Below are positions 11,092-23,349 of a DNA stretch of 64,000 nucleotides, piece by piece. Source of the DNA: Brassica napus (lineage: Eukaryota; Streptophyta; Magnoliopsida; Brassicales; Brassicaceae); NCBI RefSeq assembly GCF_020379485.1, contig NC_063436.1, positions 22,442,423-22,506,422 of the forward strand, given 5' to 3'. The first letter of the stretch is position 1. Each line of letters begins with the position of its first letter. Below the pieces are notes generated by a model, which did no database searches, was not told the DNA's origin, and was given only the letters and a program-made list of their open reading frames with translations. Made by a program: the position numbers and the translations under genes.

Positions 11092-13844
11092 CAAAATCAA
11101 ATATACCAAGATCAAATTTCAGGGTTATTTCTTGGTGAACATGATCTGCCATAATCTCTTCAAATTGAGTAAAAAAATGTCACATGTTCGAATCCTCAAA
11201 TGTAGGATCATCTGAGTCAAATTGATATTAGTTTATACTATTAGTTCAAACTTTACAGAAATGCTCTAGATTAACTCAAAATTCATGATAATGCTTTCGA
11301 TTATACAATTAGAATTCCGCTCAGGTTTACATGTTATCGTTCTGAAAGGTACACTTGTAATCTTTGGAAAATTATTTAAGTTCAAGTACGATACAGTCTA
11401 ATGTGCATCTTGTATAGATTAATTATTGAAGGTGATGTGGTATATGTATCTTGATTCAAAACTAATATCAAAGCAAGACATCTTAATTATAGACAAAATG
11501 TGAATTGCTTTTTAAGTGCAATCCAAAAAGAGACCATCGTCTTTTGAAATTAGTTAGCATTTTGGTTGAGTACATAATATTTTGGTTGAGTACATAATGC
11601 CTACTCACAATGAAAGACAAAAGCAATCACAACTCACACGACAATGTCAGAAACGAGATCTTGTTTGTCCGCATCAATTATCATCATAAAAATTAATTTT
11701 TAATTATTGTATCATCTATAGAAACAAAATGAATATAAATCTAATCTCTGAAAAATCATTGGTAAATTCACGCTATATGTTTTCAAGAAAATAATTTATT
11801 ATCCCGTGGAAGGACTACCTGTTATATATCGTTCTGAAAGGTATAGTTGTAATATTTAGAAGATTATATAAATTTATATACGATACAATCTAATGTGTAT
11901 CTTGTACTGATTAATCTTTGAAAGTGATGTAGTTTATGTATCTGGATACATACCAATATCTAGAGTGAGAATTATTCGATGAATTAATTTGTAGGCTGGC
12001 ATCAAACAACTATTTGGTAAACATTAGTGAAAAATCATTTTTTGTGTGATAAAAACGATATGCAGAGCACGGTGTAAATATTTTGAAAAGGAACATATTT
12101 CATTTTTATAAGTTTTTCATGGGAATGATCGATGGTCACATAAGTCGTTCAATAATCTATATAATACATTCCAAGTTGAAAGTGAAGTAATTTCTGTAGC
12201 CGTAGAGTGTCTGGTAGGTGCGTCTTAGCACTAATCATAGTGCAATAATATTGAATTGCAAAAGTATTCTGTAAATGCACTTTTATGCAGACACGAGGAT
12301 AAATTAAGATGAGAAGTGACTTTCTTTTTCACCAAGACCCGTAATCTCTGCTGATAATTTTTTTTAACTCTGAAATATTATTAAATCTATCATAATAAGA
12401 TACATTATAGATTACAAAAATCAGCAAAAAATAGTGATTTCTGCGAAAATAATAGCCCAAAAGAAGAAGACACAAGTTAACAATGAAGTAGAATAATACG
12501 AAGAAATAATCTTCTATTCTCCTTTTCTTTTCCAATGTATATTCGTGATTATTTTTTCAGAATTTTAATGATATAATTGTATAAATTATGGATTGTCGCT
12601 TAATTTGTTTTAGGATCTTTATCTTAGATGATTAGCAACAATATGATTGTCTACAGCACGTCACCACGAACGACTATTGGCCTATTGTTATTTTGGTTGG
12701 ATTTATCTTCTTTTTCCTTAGAGGTTATAGATTTATACATAACTAGTAGTATATAGCACATGTTCATTTAAAGTAAAACTGGCATGCACTACGTTGACGT
12801 AGTGAAAAATAAAGATTATATTTACGAATATTTTCATGAGTAACTACACTTTCACTGTTCCAAATAATCTCCTTCCTTATTTTAAAATGTACTTTCACCG
12901 CAGGCTCATAGCTCGGGGAGCAGATGAACGAAAACACATTCACCTTTTCTTTATTATTTCATTTAGGTAATTACAAAAAGGAGCTAGGACACATGCATTA
13001 TTATGCGTATCATGGATGCATGAACGAAAACAGGAAAGCTAAGGATGTTGACGTAAATCAATATATAGTATTTTTGGGTCCAAGCCTATGAGCTGTAGAT
13101 ATTTGCCCCACAATTATATCAGCGGTCGACGAAAAGATAAAAATTCTCTAAATGGCAATCCCCATATCAAATTACATTTAGGGTGTATTCGCCGGCCGGA
13201 TCCTAGGCGTCACTAGTCACACTAACAGTGTATCACTGTAAACAGGTATTTTTGATTTATTTCAAATTATAGAAGTATATAGAATGATATAAAAGATCCA
13301 AATAATATTAATAAATATTGTAAATTTATCATACAGAAATATTTACATATATGTTTGAATTTATTTAGTTGTTTTATATATATCACGTGGAACTGATTTG
13401 AAAGTAATATACAAGCCATCACACTTAAAGTTATTATTGTATTTGATCATATGGTGGAAACAACATGGTGTTCGGTATAGTGGTTAAACTCTTATATCAA
13501 CTAATAGAAATGTTATAGGTTATGTATGTATTCGACCTTTTCTAATCTTTTCTCTAATACTTCTTTTGAGAGAAAAATGACCCACACGTCAAGACAGTCT
13601 TTGTTTACTATTTTTCTCATCTTCCTTCGACGTACGTTCTGTTCTCTTGTCGATAAATCCGAAAAGCCTCATGACCAAGTCACTGGACCCCTTCTAAAAC
13701 TCGACTTCCCTTCTTCTTTTTTCATTATTCTATCAAAAAGAAACGTCAATGTTGTTGCAACGGGAGGATCCTCGCTTATTCCTTGCGTCCACCAATAATA
13801 AAACTCTTGAGTTTTTAGGTTGAACACAAACTCTAACAAAGAAA
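11092..13844. other. Intergenic spacer with copy B of the duplicated unit
   Basis: 11330-11480 and 11826-11970 are diverged direct copies (shared ATCGTTCTGAAAGGTA, TCTAATGTG.ATCTTGTA). 11520-11830 matches 9130-9480. After 12000 the DNA is AT-rich and unassigned. An open frame at 13526-13798 just upstream of the ATPase gene lacks family features and is more likely leader/promoter. Confidence 0.5.
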
Positions 13845-15356
13845 ATGATGAGTTCCTCTGACTCTTCTTCTGCTGAATCTCGTCTAGCCACGGCTAAGAC
13901 GGTTCTCACAACCGCGGCCTCGGTGGCTGCAACCGCAATGCTAGCTAAATCACTAGTCCAAGACTATTTGCCTGACGAGGTGCACCAATACATCTCCTAT
14001 GGCTTCCGCATCTTCTTTGGCTACTTCTCTTCTCAAATGACAATAATCATCGAAGAGTTTGAAGGGTTTGTCCACAACGAAGTCTTCGAGGCCGCGGAGG
14101 CCTATCTAGCCACCAAGATCTCTCCTTCTAACAAAAGAATCAAAGTCAGCAAACATGAAAAAGAAAACAACTACAACGTCACCGTGGAACGTGACGAGGA
14201 AGTTATGGATACCTTCAATGGCGTCAAGTTCAGATGGGTCCTCCATTGCCACCAGGTTGAGTCCAAGAACTTCCACAACCCGCGGGATCTAAACTCAACA
14301 CTAAAATCCGAAGTACGATCATTCGAGCTTAGCTTCCACAAGAAGTTCAAGAACATGGCTCTTGACTCTTACTTACCCTTCATGGTCAAAAGAGCCACGT
14401 TGGTGAAGCAAGAGAAGAAAACTCTCAAGATCTTCACTCTTGACCCGGAGAACATGTATGGGACTTACTCTGACGCTTGGACCTCTGTGATTCTTGACCA
14501 CCCTTCCACCTTCAAAACGCTAGCAATGGATTCAGATGCCAAGAGAAATGTGATGGAAGATCTAGACCAGTTTGTGCAGCGAAGAGACTTCTATAAAAAG
14601 GTTGGCAAAGCTTGGAAGAGAGGTTACTTGTTGTACGGTCCACCAGGTACAGGGAAGTCAAGTTTGATAGCAGCCATGGCTAATCATCTCAACTTTGATA
14701 TATATGACTTAGAGTTGAGTGCGGTGAACAACAATTCGGAGCTCCGGAGATTGCTGATTGCTACCGCTAACCGCTCTATTCTTGTTGTGGAAGATATCGA
14801 TTGTTCCATCGAGTTGAAAGATAGAACAACTGATGAACCTACTCGAGAATCAGACGACGGTAACGACACACGTTACAAAAAAGTGACGCTCTCTGGACTG
14901 CTAAATTTTATTGATGGTCTCTGGTCAAGTTGTGGCGACGAAAGGATAATAGTATTCACAACGAACTACAAAGAGAAGCTAGATGCAGCGTTGTTGAGGC
15001 CAGGACGCATGGACATGCACATCCACATGTCGTATTGCACGCCGAGTGCTTTCAAAGCTCTTGTTTTAAACTATTTAGAGATCAATGAGCATAAGCTTTT
15101 CAGCAAGATCGAGGAAGGTATTGAGGCAACACAAGTTAGTCCAGCAGAGATAGCTGAACAACTCATGAGGAATGAGAATGTTGATAAGATTCTTGAGGGT
15201 TTGATTGAGTTCTTGAAAGTCAAAAAGATCGAAAATGAAGATGAGGCTAAGAAGGAAGAGCAAGAATTGGAGAACAAAGGCAGTACCACCCAAGGCAAAG
15301 AATTGGAGGTCAAGAAAAACGTAGAGGTTGATGACCAGCTTATTAGAAGCGAGTAA
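13845..15356 (+). CDS. BCS1-like AAA-ATPase
   Basis: Single exon, 503 aa, the normal length for plant AAA-ATPases of the BCS1/ASD group. An N-terminal hydrophobic segment (about residues 20-42) is followed by the plant AAA-type N-terminal domain, then the ATPase core: Walker A GPPGTGKS at 265-272, Walker B ILVVEDID at 312-319, FIDGLWSS, and the arginine motif LRPGRMD. The C-terminal tail is Glu/Lys-rich. By position it should correspond to At3g50940 or At3g50930 (the latter is OM66, a stress- and salicylate-responsive mitochondrial outer-membrane protein). Exact substrate and membrane are not known. ATG at 13845 is the first in frame; the second Met is adjacent. Confidence 0.92.
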   Translation: MMSSSDSSSAESRLATAKTVLTTAASVAATAMLAKSLVQDYLPDEVHQYISYGFRIFFGYFSSQMTIIIEEFEGFVHNEVFEAAEAYLATKISPSNKRIKVSKHEKENNYNVTVERDEEVMDTFNGVKFRWVLHCHQVESKNFHNPRDLNSTLKSEVRSFELSFHKKFKNMALDSYLPFMVKRATLVKQEKKTLKIFTLDPENMYGTYSDAWTSVILDHPSTFKTLAMDSDAKRNVMEDLDQFVQRRDFYKKVGKAWKRGYLLYGPPGTGKSSLIAAMANHLNFDIYDLELSAVNNNSELRRLLIATANRSILVVEDIDCSIELKDRTTDEPTRESDDGNDTRYKKVTLSGLLNFIDGLWSSCGDERIIVFTTNYKEKLDAALLRPGRMDMHIHMSYCTPSAFKALVLNYLEINEHKLFSKIEEGIEATQVSPAEIAEQLMRNENVDKILEGLIEFLKVKKIENEDEAKKEEQELENKGSTTQGKELEVKKNVEVDDQLIRSE

Positions 15357-15844
15357 AATTAACTTTTGAAATTAGAAGATGATTAAATAAATGATGATAT
15401 TACATATCAAATTTGATAAGTGTATTTGAGATGATATAACATATCAAATTTGTAAGCAAGTCATGGATCTAGATACAACGCTGCTTACACAAGAAAAGCT
15501 CCATAGCACATGATGACCTTGATTGGTAACCTGCTGAAAGGCGGGCGGAATTGCATCAAAAAACGCAAATTCCACAAGAATTTTACCAATTAGATGAATG
15601 TGGACGAAACACTACCACACAGGACCTGATTTATGGAAACGTGTTTAAGCAAACCGTTCAATTTTTTTATGTATCAGCAACAATAACCATGGTGCATTAC
15701 ATATAGCAGCTTACAAAGTCATGTAGCATTTGACAGTTTGGATATTATATCGAAATTTCATTTCCTAATAACATATGAGAAAAGAGCAAAAAGGTAAAAA
15801 CAGAGACAAACAGCAATGCAAATCTGTGATGTAAGCTTGGTTTA
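15357..15844. other. Convergent 3' intergenic region
   Basis: About 490 bp between the stops of the ATPase (plus) and the PLP3 gene (minus). AT-rich with a weak repeat of a TGATATTACATATCAAATTTG-like phrase near 15395-15450. Nothing coding. Confidence 0.5.
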
Positions 15845-17316
15845 TCAGTCAGAGTCAGAGTCAAGATTCTCTGAAGACCTAACCGAACGCCTTATGCTCT
15901 CTTGGTATTCCGCATCTTCATCATCTTCCTCTTTCTTCTTCTTGCTAAGCATTCCTGTTTAAATGATTTTCCACATTTTAGAAAAACAATACCCTTATCT
16001 AAACTGTATTTACTAAAAAGATGGATCCACACCTTTTTTAATCAGAACGTTCTCAAGTTTAGTAGTGGTGAAATCATCCTTTGTGCCTAGATCCTGGAAC
16101 CCAACTAGCCTATCTATGGCGACTCCCTTGCTAAGAATGATAAAAAAGAAGAAGCCATATTCTATCAGTGCAAAAAGCTTAGCAACAAACCATTTAATCT
16201 AAGAATGAATCAAAAGAGATGAAACCTGAAGAGCAAAACGCAAGGCAAGGTCTTTATTGCTAGCTTGGTGACAAAGAAAGGAGCATTCTGCATTTATAAT
16301 ATCAGCTAAGCATTAGATTCACAACCCTTTTATCTAATCTTTCAGTCAAGTGGTTCACTGACCTCTGCATCCACTCTAATGAACTTAGTATCCACATGTC
16401 TAGGCGCAAGAGTCTTCAGATGCTTGTCCATAATCCTATACATTAGATTCTGTATGAGCTTAAACATACCATAAGATAAAAGCAAAAAGAAGTAAGAAGA
16501 TTTCTTACTTGCAGCGGTAAAACTCCTTGTGGTAGAAATGACAAATAACATTCTGACTCCTGGTGACTTCCCCCAAGAAATCACCCTCGCTTACCTCTCG
16601 ATATTCACCATGTCCTTGTCTTTTAAACGCTTCTCTCTTCTCAACTTCTCTCTGTTGGAGGTTAAGCTCAATACCAATACAATACAAACAAGCATATCTA
16701 AATAAGCCAAAAGTGTGTCATCAACCTTGAGTGCAGCAATCCTATCAGCGTGCAGTTTTTCTAGCTCTGGATCCTACAAAAAACATGAGAGTCTACCGTT
16801 AGAGACAGAAGCTTCAAGATAGGATAAAAGATTGTAGCAAGAAACAATTGCACTTACATCCATAAGTTCATCAAGATCAACCTCCTCATTGACAGGGTTT
16901 GATGATTGCGCCTTCTCATTTGCAAGAACTTCCTGCACACACAGCCGTATAATGAACAATAACATCATAAACATACAAATAATCACATGTTACTGTCTAA
17001 AATAAAACAGAAACTCATGAAGTTTACACCTTTTACAGACACAACAAAAATAAAACACAGATGAATCCATTTCGTAACACAGATCAGAACCACTTGTCTG
17101 AATATAATATCCATGAAAAAAAAAAGCCACCAAAACGAAGACTTCAAATCGTACAATTTTCTAGAAACCTTGAGAAAAAGGCATCGTCGCATTTGATGGA
17201 TTTTAATACTCAAATATAGAAATGGATTTAACCTTTTTGTAGTCTCTAGCAGCTGCAGCCAATACATTTCCGAACGCCAGATTCGAGAGTGTCGACTTGA
17301 CTGCATCCGGATCCAT
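15845..17316 (-). CDS. PLP3: Phosducin-like protein 3 (TXNDC9-type thioredoxin-fold protein)
   Basis: Eight exons (minus strand): 17316-17233, 16932-16858, 16773-16726, 16651-16509, 16435-16363, 16287-16226, 16130-16033, 15954-15845; all phases agree. Protein starts MDPDAVKSTLSNLAFG. The helical region DPELEKLHADRIAALK leads into a thioredoxin fold with VICHFYHKEFYRCKIMDKHL in place of an active CxxC, and APRHVDTKFIRVDAE. The tail is acidic (EEDDEDAEY, SDSDSD-like). The family helps fold beta-tubulin with the CCT chaperonin; in Arabidopsis PLP3a/b are needed for microtubule assembly. The promoter region has two GGCCCA elements. Expected orthologue At3g50960. Confidence 0.92.
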
Positions 17317-17594
17317 CTTCCGAGCCCAAAAGGTAAAAAAAAGCTTCAATTTTCGGATTCAGAAATAGAAAGTTAACGCTCCCCCGAGATTTTTCTTACT
17401 GGTGATAAAATAAAAACAGCTTGAGCAAATCGAAATTGGAGTTTCTTATTGCTTGCTTCAATTTCAAATCTGGAGCGGAATAATAACAAAATAATCCCAA
17501 AATCAAAAGATGAACACCAAAGGTGGAAAACACAGCTGAAACGACGGCGTTTACACAAGTAGATCATTAGGGCCGCCGGTTCAAGCCCTTCGTA

Positions 17595-17609
17595 GGCCCA
17601 TACGGCCCA
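17595..17609 (-). promoter_or_regulatory. Site II (TGGGCC) pair in the PLP3 promoter
   Basis: Two GGCCCA motifs (17595-17600 and 17604-17609), about 280-295 bp upstream of the PLP3 start codon. TGGGCC/site II motifs are typical TCP-bound elements of plant housekeeping and cell-growth genes. The rest of 17317-17999 holds no gene. Confidence 0.55.
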
Positions 17610-17999
17610 AATAAGTTATTTATGCTATTATACCTTGATCAGCAAACCAAGCAAAGACTTCCTTTTATTACAGAGCGGATGAAATTTTTGATATCAACGT
17701 GATGTAGAAAAAGAGACGAGGCTTATATATAGGTCCACATGTGGAAGCTCGCTAGATAATTATCATGATTCAGAAGAGACATATCTACCATAAAACAGAA
17801 GATAAGGTATAGAAACTTATGGAACAAGAACACACATGGATGGTATATCAGATTAGGTAACTGTCTTTCTTACTTTATTAACCTTTATTTTGCCAAGAAT
17901 ATCACACTAGGCTTCATTATTGGATACACATTAGTAGTTTAATCGAATACTAGCATCATAGTTTCTTCTTTATAAGGCCATAAAAACGGCATGATGTTT

Positions 18000-19101
18000 T
18001 TACTCAGTTGTGCGTAACTTGTTGAAGAAGGAAAGAATCTCCTCCGAGACTTGTTTAGACTTCTCTTGCTGGATAAAATGATGACCATCCTCAATAACAA
18101 CAACCTCAACGTTAGGTACAATGCTCTTGAACATCTCTCCCTTCACATACTCCATCGTCTCTTTAGCTCCTATGTCTCTGCCTCCGGCAATAAACTTTGT
18201 CGGAACAAGGATCTTGGAGCCTTCCCACGGCGCCAATATCTCCCAGTTCCTAAAGAATTTCCCCACACTTTCAACAACTGCTAACGGTAAGGAAACTACA
18301 GGTTTTGAAAACTTACAGATCCATGGCTCTGTAGTAATTCAACGGACCAGTGAATCCACTTTTCTGAAACTTGTCTGCATAAACCTGAATCTCTTCTTCG
18401 GTTATCCACTCCGGAATCTTCGATGGAATCTCAAGATCATCGATGATCTCTGTACCAGGAGGAGCCACCATGAAATCTGTTCTCGTTGTCAGCAAGAACT
18501 TCTTCATAACTGTCTTACAATCATGCTTGGCAAATGCTGCTTCAGCTCTTCCAGGTTTCTTGTGAAACAAGGAAGTGAATCAAACGAAGACAATAGAAAC
18601 AAACACACAACAAATCTTGAAAGTTACCTGAAACTGAGTGATGTATAACCCATCTCCAAAGGTTTTTGAAAACTCTGAAGGTTTGAGGTTTGGATCTCTT
18701 GGAGAATATGGAACAGAGAGACTTATGAAACCCTTGACTCTGTCTGGTCTGAACAAGCATAGAGACCAACCTATGACTGATCCCCAGTCATGTCCAGCCA
18801 CAAAAGCTTGAGCAGTGTCGTAGTGATCAAGCAAACCGATGACATCAGCGACGAGGTGGCTCACAGTGTAAGACTCGTGGCTCGGAAGAAACTCGGAGTC
18901 CCCGTAGCCTCTGAGATCTGGAGCGACAACGTGGTAGCCATGGCTAGACAAGAAATCGATCTGGTGACGCCACGAGAACCATGTCTCGGGGAAGCCATGG
19001 AGTAATAGAACCAACGGTCCTCCATCGTCTCCTTTCTCAGCAACGTTTAACCAAATCCCGTTGGTCTTGATCTTCTTCTCTCTCGCTAAGCTTGTTGTCA
19101 T
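18000..19101 (-). CDS. Soluble epoxide hydrolase (alpha/beta hydrolase)
   Basis: Three exons (minus strand): 19101-18628, 18558-18317, 18249-18000; 321 aa, a normal length for plant soluble epoxide hydrolases. Visible: oxyanion-hole HGFP at 35-38, WFSWRHQ, PDLRGYGDS, the nucleophile-elbow GHDWG with catalytic Asp105, lid Tyr candidates in LNYYRAMD (233/234), probable acid Asp264 in AGGRDIG, and catalytic His in EDGHHFIQQE (295 or 296). It is predicted to open epoxides such as fatty-acid epoxides by water addition via an ester on Asp105. No targeting peptide; cytosol inferred. Expected orthologue At3g51000. Confidence 0.93.
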
Positions 19102-19385
19102 GATTCTTGATCTGATGTGAGAAATGAAAAAGCAGCGACCTAGTGTACACTTTTATTACAAGATTTTGAGATTTTGAATGCACGTAACAATCTCTAGTCA
19201 CGAAACAAGAAACACATGACTGGTTATAAAGATCAGAAACGTCAAGTAACTCTCGGTTCTTACAAAACAGTAGAGGGACAAGAGTGAGTGAATCTCGGCA
19301 ACACAACAAAGAGTTAGGAGCAAAACCTAGCTCAAAAGAAATAGATTTATTCTATGTTTTTTTTTTGGATGAAGGAAAGCAAAAT

Positions 19386-20508
19386 TTAAGAGGACATTGA
19401 CTTCTTCTTCTCTTCTTCGAGTCGCTGAAGCTCAGCCAGCCTTTCCTCCCAAGCTCGCTCCCTTGCGACTTTAGCCATCTTACGTTCCACTTCCTTGATT
19501 CTCTTCTTCCTCTTCGCCTCTTGCACCAGCCCTTGCCTCTTCTTTTTCTCAGACTGCGAAAAGTATTTCCATTTCATTTGTTACAAAACTATAATTAAAA
19601 AAAAAAAACATTGCAGACTGTTTCTGCCAAGAAATGGGACAAAACAGAGAGAACCAACAGAGATACAATCTACGGATAAAGCATTTAAAATAATAATGTA
19701 GAAACATTGTTTCGTCAGACAATGAAACAAAAACAGAGAAGCAAGCAAGAGGGACGTCCAACATTTTTCCCCAACAATTACTACAATTCCTCAACAACGT
19801 CACATTATTATAATCTATGGATTCAACATTCCACGGTCTCTCATCTGAAGCAATAACCAGAACTAACACTCTAATAATGATGAACAGAGATATGCAAAAG
19901 TACTTGAAAGAAAGCACACATACCAGTATGAAAGCGCGGCGCTGCCCTATGCGCTTCTTCGCATTCCTTCTCTTCACACTACCCTTGTTGGGATTGTTTG
20001 AAGCAATTGGCTCCCCAGGAGTATACTGAACATATGCATAAGGCCCTGCATTTTCCTCAAAATCTTTTAATTCACCACAAACAACATATATTCTCTGTCT
20101 ACATCAACTTATTAAGTAAGAACACTCTCAACTTCAGATTTAAAACACAATCACAAGTTCCACCTAAAGTAACACAAGATTCACACTAAACTCTAGTTAA
20201 ATAAATACACTAACTCGAATTCAATCACACAGCACTCAACAAAGCATCAAACCTGGAGGTTTAAGTTTGAATCTTTTCTTCTTGGGATGAGCCATGGGTC
20301 GTCTCTTCGGGAGCCGAGTATCAGTTAAGCTCAAGCTATGAAAATGAGTAGCCATCGCAATCCATGGCAACCTCGATCCACCGAACAAGGAGCATAGCTC
20401 TGGTTTCGCAGCCGGGATCGCCGGCGCAGAGGAGCAGCTAGAGGCGACGCGCGAAACTAGGGTTCTTGATAATGGACGGAGAATCGATCTAATCGCACCG
20501 AACCCCAT
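19386..20508 (-). CDS. Small basic plant-conserved protein, probably mitochondrial (At3g51010-like)
   Basis: Three exons (minus strand): 20508-20253, 20045-19924, 19553-19386; 181 aa. The N-terminus (MGFGAIRSILRPLSRTLVSR) is Arg/Ser/Leu-rich with no acidic residues, like a mitochondrial presequence. A basic segment follows (AHPKKKRFKLKPPG), then YVQYTPGEP and a Lys/Arg-rich patch (KRRNAKKRIGQRRAF), then a charged helix rich in Lys/Glu (KRKKRIKEVERKMAKVARER), likely coiled coil. The composition would suit an organelle ribosome-associated protein, but I do not recognise the family with certainty. Its upstream region has several TGGGCC motifs, as ribosomal-type genes do. Confidence 0.85.
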
Positions 20509-20570
20509 TTCACCAAAGCATCAGCGGAGGAGATTTTGCGATCCCTCTGAAGACCACGGTGAACTATTAT

Positions 20571-20619
20571 TGGGCTAGTGAGCCTTTGATTCTTTAAAAG
20601 TGGGCCTGATAAGGGCCCA
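20571..20619 (-). promoter_or_regulatory. Site II cluster upstream of the small basic protein gene
   Basis: TGGGCT at 20571-20576, TGGGCC at 20601-20606 and GGGCCCA at 20613-20619 lie 60-110 bp upstream of the start at 20508. Clustered site II elements are common in plant genes for ribosomal and mitochondrial proteins. Confidence 0.6.
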
Positions 20620-21007
20620 TAATACACGCACGTCAGATTATACGTGATTTTGTATATCGTATTAAAACTAAAATCATGTAGATGCAAAAAACAAAAAATA
20701 TATATATGTGTTTATTGTCTGAAGATATGGAGCTGGAGACTGGAGAGAGACTTGCGTTCTAATTTTCTAACGACAGTTATCGCAAATTATGCCACATAAG
20801 GAAAGCGTATATGATACCATTTACGACTATGAAACCCATTTTGTAAAATATGGATATGGTAATTACCATATTGATACAGATTTAAATATCCAGTACTGAT
20901 CATCGAAACCAATATAAATATAAATCACTCTCGTTCATTTTTTTCAAAGGAAAACAAAACTTTCAGCTACATATATAGTTTTCTTCACGAGTTCATATAT
21001 ATCAAGC

Positions 21008-21597
21008 ATGTTTTCCTCAAATCGTCAGACAACAAGGCTGGTCCGTCTTCAATCGTTTTCATGTTTCCTCATTTCATGTATTGATAATTCTTGCGACTTG
21101 TATGTTACCTTTTAAAGATTATTCGAACGTTAATTTTCTTGCAGACTTGTGGGTTCAAAGTGAACACTAACTCACCCGAGTGGCACAAGAGCATGACGAA
21201 AATCCTCAAGAAAATCAAAGGTTTGTAATTTCATATACACGTACATTTATATGTACGGTCTCAATAATTCTTTTTCTGGTTATGGTTTATATATGGTTTA
21301 GGAGGAAACTTTTGGATAGACGTGGACGAAGGAATGGCATACGTAACGGGTCAAGGAGACCCAAACAAGCTATTGAAATTGATGGCTTCAGGGAGAGGCA
21401 AAGACGCTGAAATGGCCTTTGTGAAAACCGGAATACACTCTTACTTTGGCCAGACAACGCCTTATTGGCCGGTTGATATGAATTTGAGCTACCATCCATC
21501 TTCGTCTCGCAGTTACTACCTTTCAGGGCCGCCGGTGATGCAACCTTACCAACATCAATACCCTTATCAGGCTGGATATGGTTATAGTTATTATTAG
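21008..21597 (+). CDS. HMA-domain-like protein without metal-binding cysteines
   Basis: Exon 2 (21145-21220) and exon 3 (21302-21597) are clear. Exon 1 probably runs 21008-21040 (MFSSNRQTTRL, then a GTCCGT donor), but this junction is uncertain. The product of about 145 aa has the beta-alpha-beta pattern of a heavy-metal-associated domain: TCGFKVNTNSPEWHKSMTKI, IDVDEGMAYVTGQGDP, LLKLMASGRGKDAEM. The usual CxxC is replaced by S-P-E-W, so metal binding is unlikely. The C-terminus is Tyr/Gln/Pro-rich (YQHQYPYQAGYGYSYY) and lacks a CaaX box, unlike true HIPPs. A TATA-like TATAAATATAAATC lies near 20912. A dead tandem copy follows. Confidence 0.72.
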
Positions 21598-22480
21598 GGC
21601 TCTATGTACTATTTTATATAACCAGGTCGAGATCAAGCGAAACCCTTCTTTTTTTTAATCAGTTAGGGTTATCTGCTTGTATCCGAATTTTATTTTTGCT
21701 TTATTTGATTTAAATTCTCTCTGCGTTTTATTAGTATTAGCAGAAGAGGATCTTCTTTTTTTTGTCAGCAAAAAAATAATAATTAATTTATCTGTTTCTT
21801 TAAATGTTTTTGAAATTTTGTATGAATCCGATGATTACTCATTGAAGTTTCAAGGGAGTTTTGAAGTTCGTATTTTCATGATTGCATAATTTTCCATTTT
21901 CCTTAAAGGTAAAAGATGGATGTTGGTTCATACAAATCCTTCAACTTTATATAAATTATTAAGACCCATATAATGCGAAAAGCATATCCATCTAGATTCT
22001 CTTCAAGGGAAAGCTCAACGGATTTTTCACTTTTCAGGATAAGATATATCGTCTTTGATAACTTTGAACGTGTTTGCATCCATAACTAAAACATGTCTTT
22101 CTTCTTTTCTTGATCAAAACCAAACATGCCTAACTAATGATCTTTACCATCTACATTGCCAAAACTTTATTTTACGTACACTACAAGAACGTTTGAGGTG
22201 TAGAGTGAAGTTTTTCTGATACATATTGCTGTAAATCTAATAAAAATATTTCTAAATGACATGCTCAAAACTCTTTATGCCCCCCCCACCGACCTGTTAC
22301 CCATTGCCAGTTCGTTATTTTACTTATTACCATTTATGCATCCAAAAAAAACTCTAGAGTCTCTCCTGCTTGTCACCAACTTGGTGAATGTAGATGGAAA
22401 GTCATCTTTCTTGGCCTCAGCAACTTTGTACATAATCACGCATGTCACGGGAGATTTTTTGTTTCAATCTCATTAGATTT
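21598..22480. other. Spacer between the two HMA-like copies
   Basis: AT-rich, with no gene or element recognised. From about 22490 to 22800 it aligns with the promoter of the first HMA-like gene (20720-21000), which marks the duplication boundary. Confidence 0.5.
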
Positions 22481-22846
22481 TTTGTATATTGTCAATGATA
22501 TAGTGTGACGAGACTTGCGTCGTAATTTTATACCACCAAAGAATTTGGATCATCAGAGTTCCACATAAAGGTAGAAAATATTATACCATTAACGACAATA
22601 ATTCCAAATATGGAACCCTTGATGTGAAATATCGATATGGTTAATTACCATATAAATACAGATTGAAAATCGGATATTATATTATATTTTGTTAACAAAA
22701 TCCAATATAAAATTTTGAAATTTGAAACTGATATACGATACTGTAGTGTACACCACTCTCGTTCATTATGCAAAGAAAATTTAACAAAACTTGCAATTCA
22801 CACAACTCAATACAGTTGTCTTCATGAATTCACAAAAGTGACAAGC

Positions 22847-23349
22847 ATAATTTTTTGTCAAACTTCCAGAAAACTACAAGGCTGGTCCGTTTTCAATCTG
22901 TCACTAAAATATTCATGATCATACTTCTTATTTTGTATTGATAATTCTTGATTAAGACTGTTCGAACGTTTTATACTGACTTGCGGGTTCAAAGTGAACA
23001 CAAACTCTCCCCAATGAAAAGCATGACGATCTCAAGAAAATCAAAGGTTTGATCTTTGACATAAACATAAAATTATATATCGTGTGCATCGTTAAATACC
23101 ATTTTGTAAAATTGAAAATGCTTTTTTAATGATTTTAGAAGGGAAATTTTGAAAGACATGGACGAAGAAATGGCATATATTATGGGTCAAGCTGATCCTC
23201 ACAACCTATTGAAACTGATAGGTTCGAGCAGAGGCAAGGATGCTGAAATGGCCTTCGTGATATCTGGAAGGCGACATCAAAACGCCTTATTGAGCGGATA
23301 TGAGCTACATTCTTTTAATATCGTCTTATGCTTGATTACTTTTCTCTGA
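22847..23349 (+). pseudogene. Dead tandem copy of the HMA-like gene
   Basis: Aligns with 21008-21460. The start codon equivalent is ATA (22847-22849). The acceptor AG before exon 2 is lost (TACTGACTTGCGGG). A deletion in exon 2 makes a TGA after NTNSPQ. Exon 3 (about 23139-23349) still reads DMDEEMAYIMGQADPHNLLKL, then diverges before the Tyr-rich tail. The promoter is duplicated too. Confidence 0.85.

Noticed and set aside
10669..11215. Plus-strand frames in the retroposon
   Set aside because: Opposite to the poly-A orientation and overlapping the Pro-rich end of the minus-strand frame; likely compositional.
13526..13798. 90-codon open frame just upstream of the ATPase gene
   Set aside because: No domain, no conserved composition; lies in promoter/leader.
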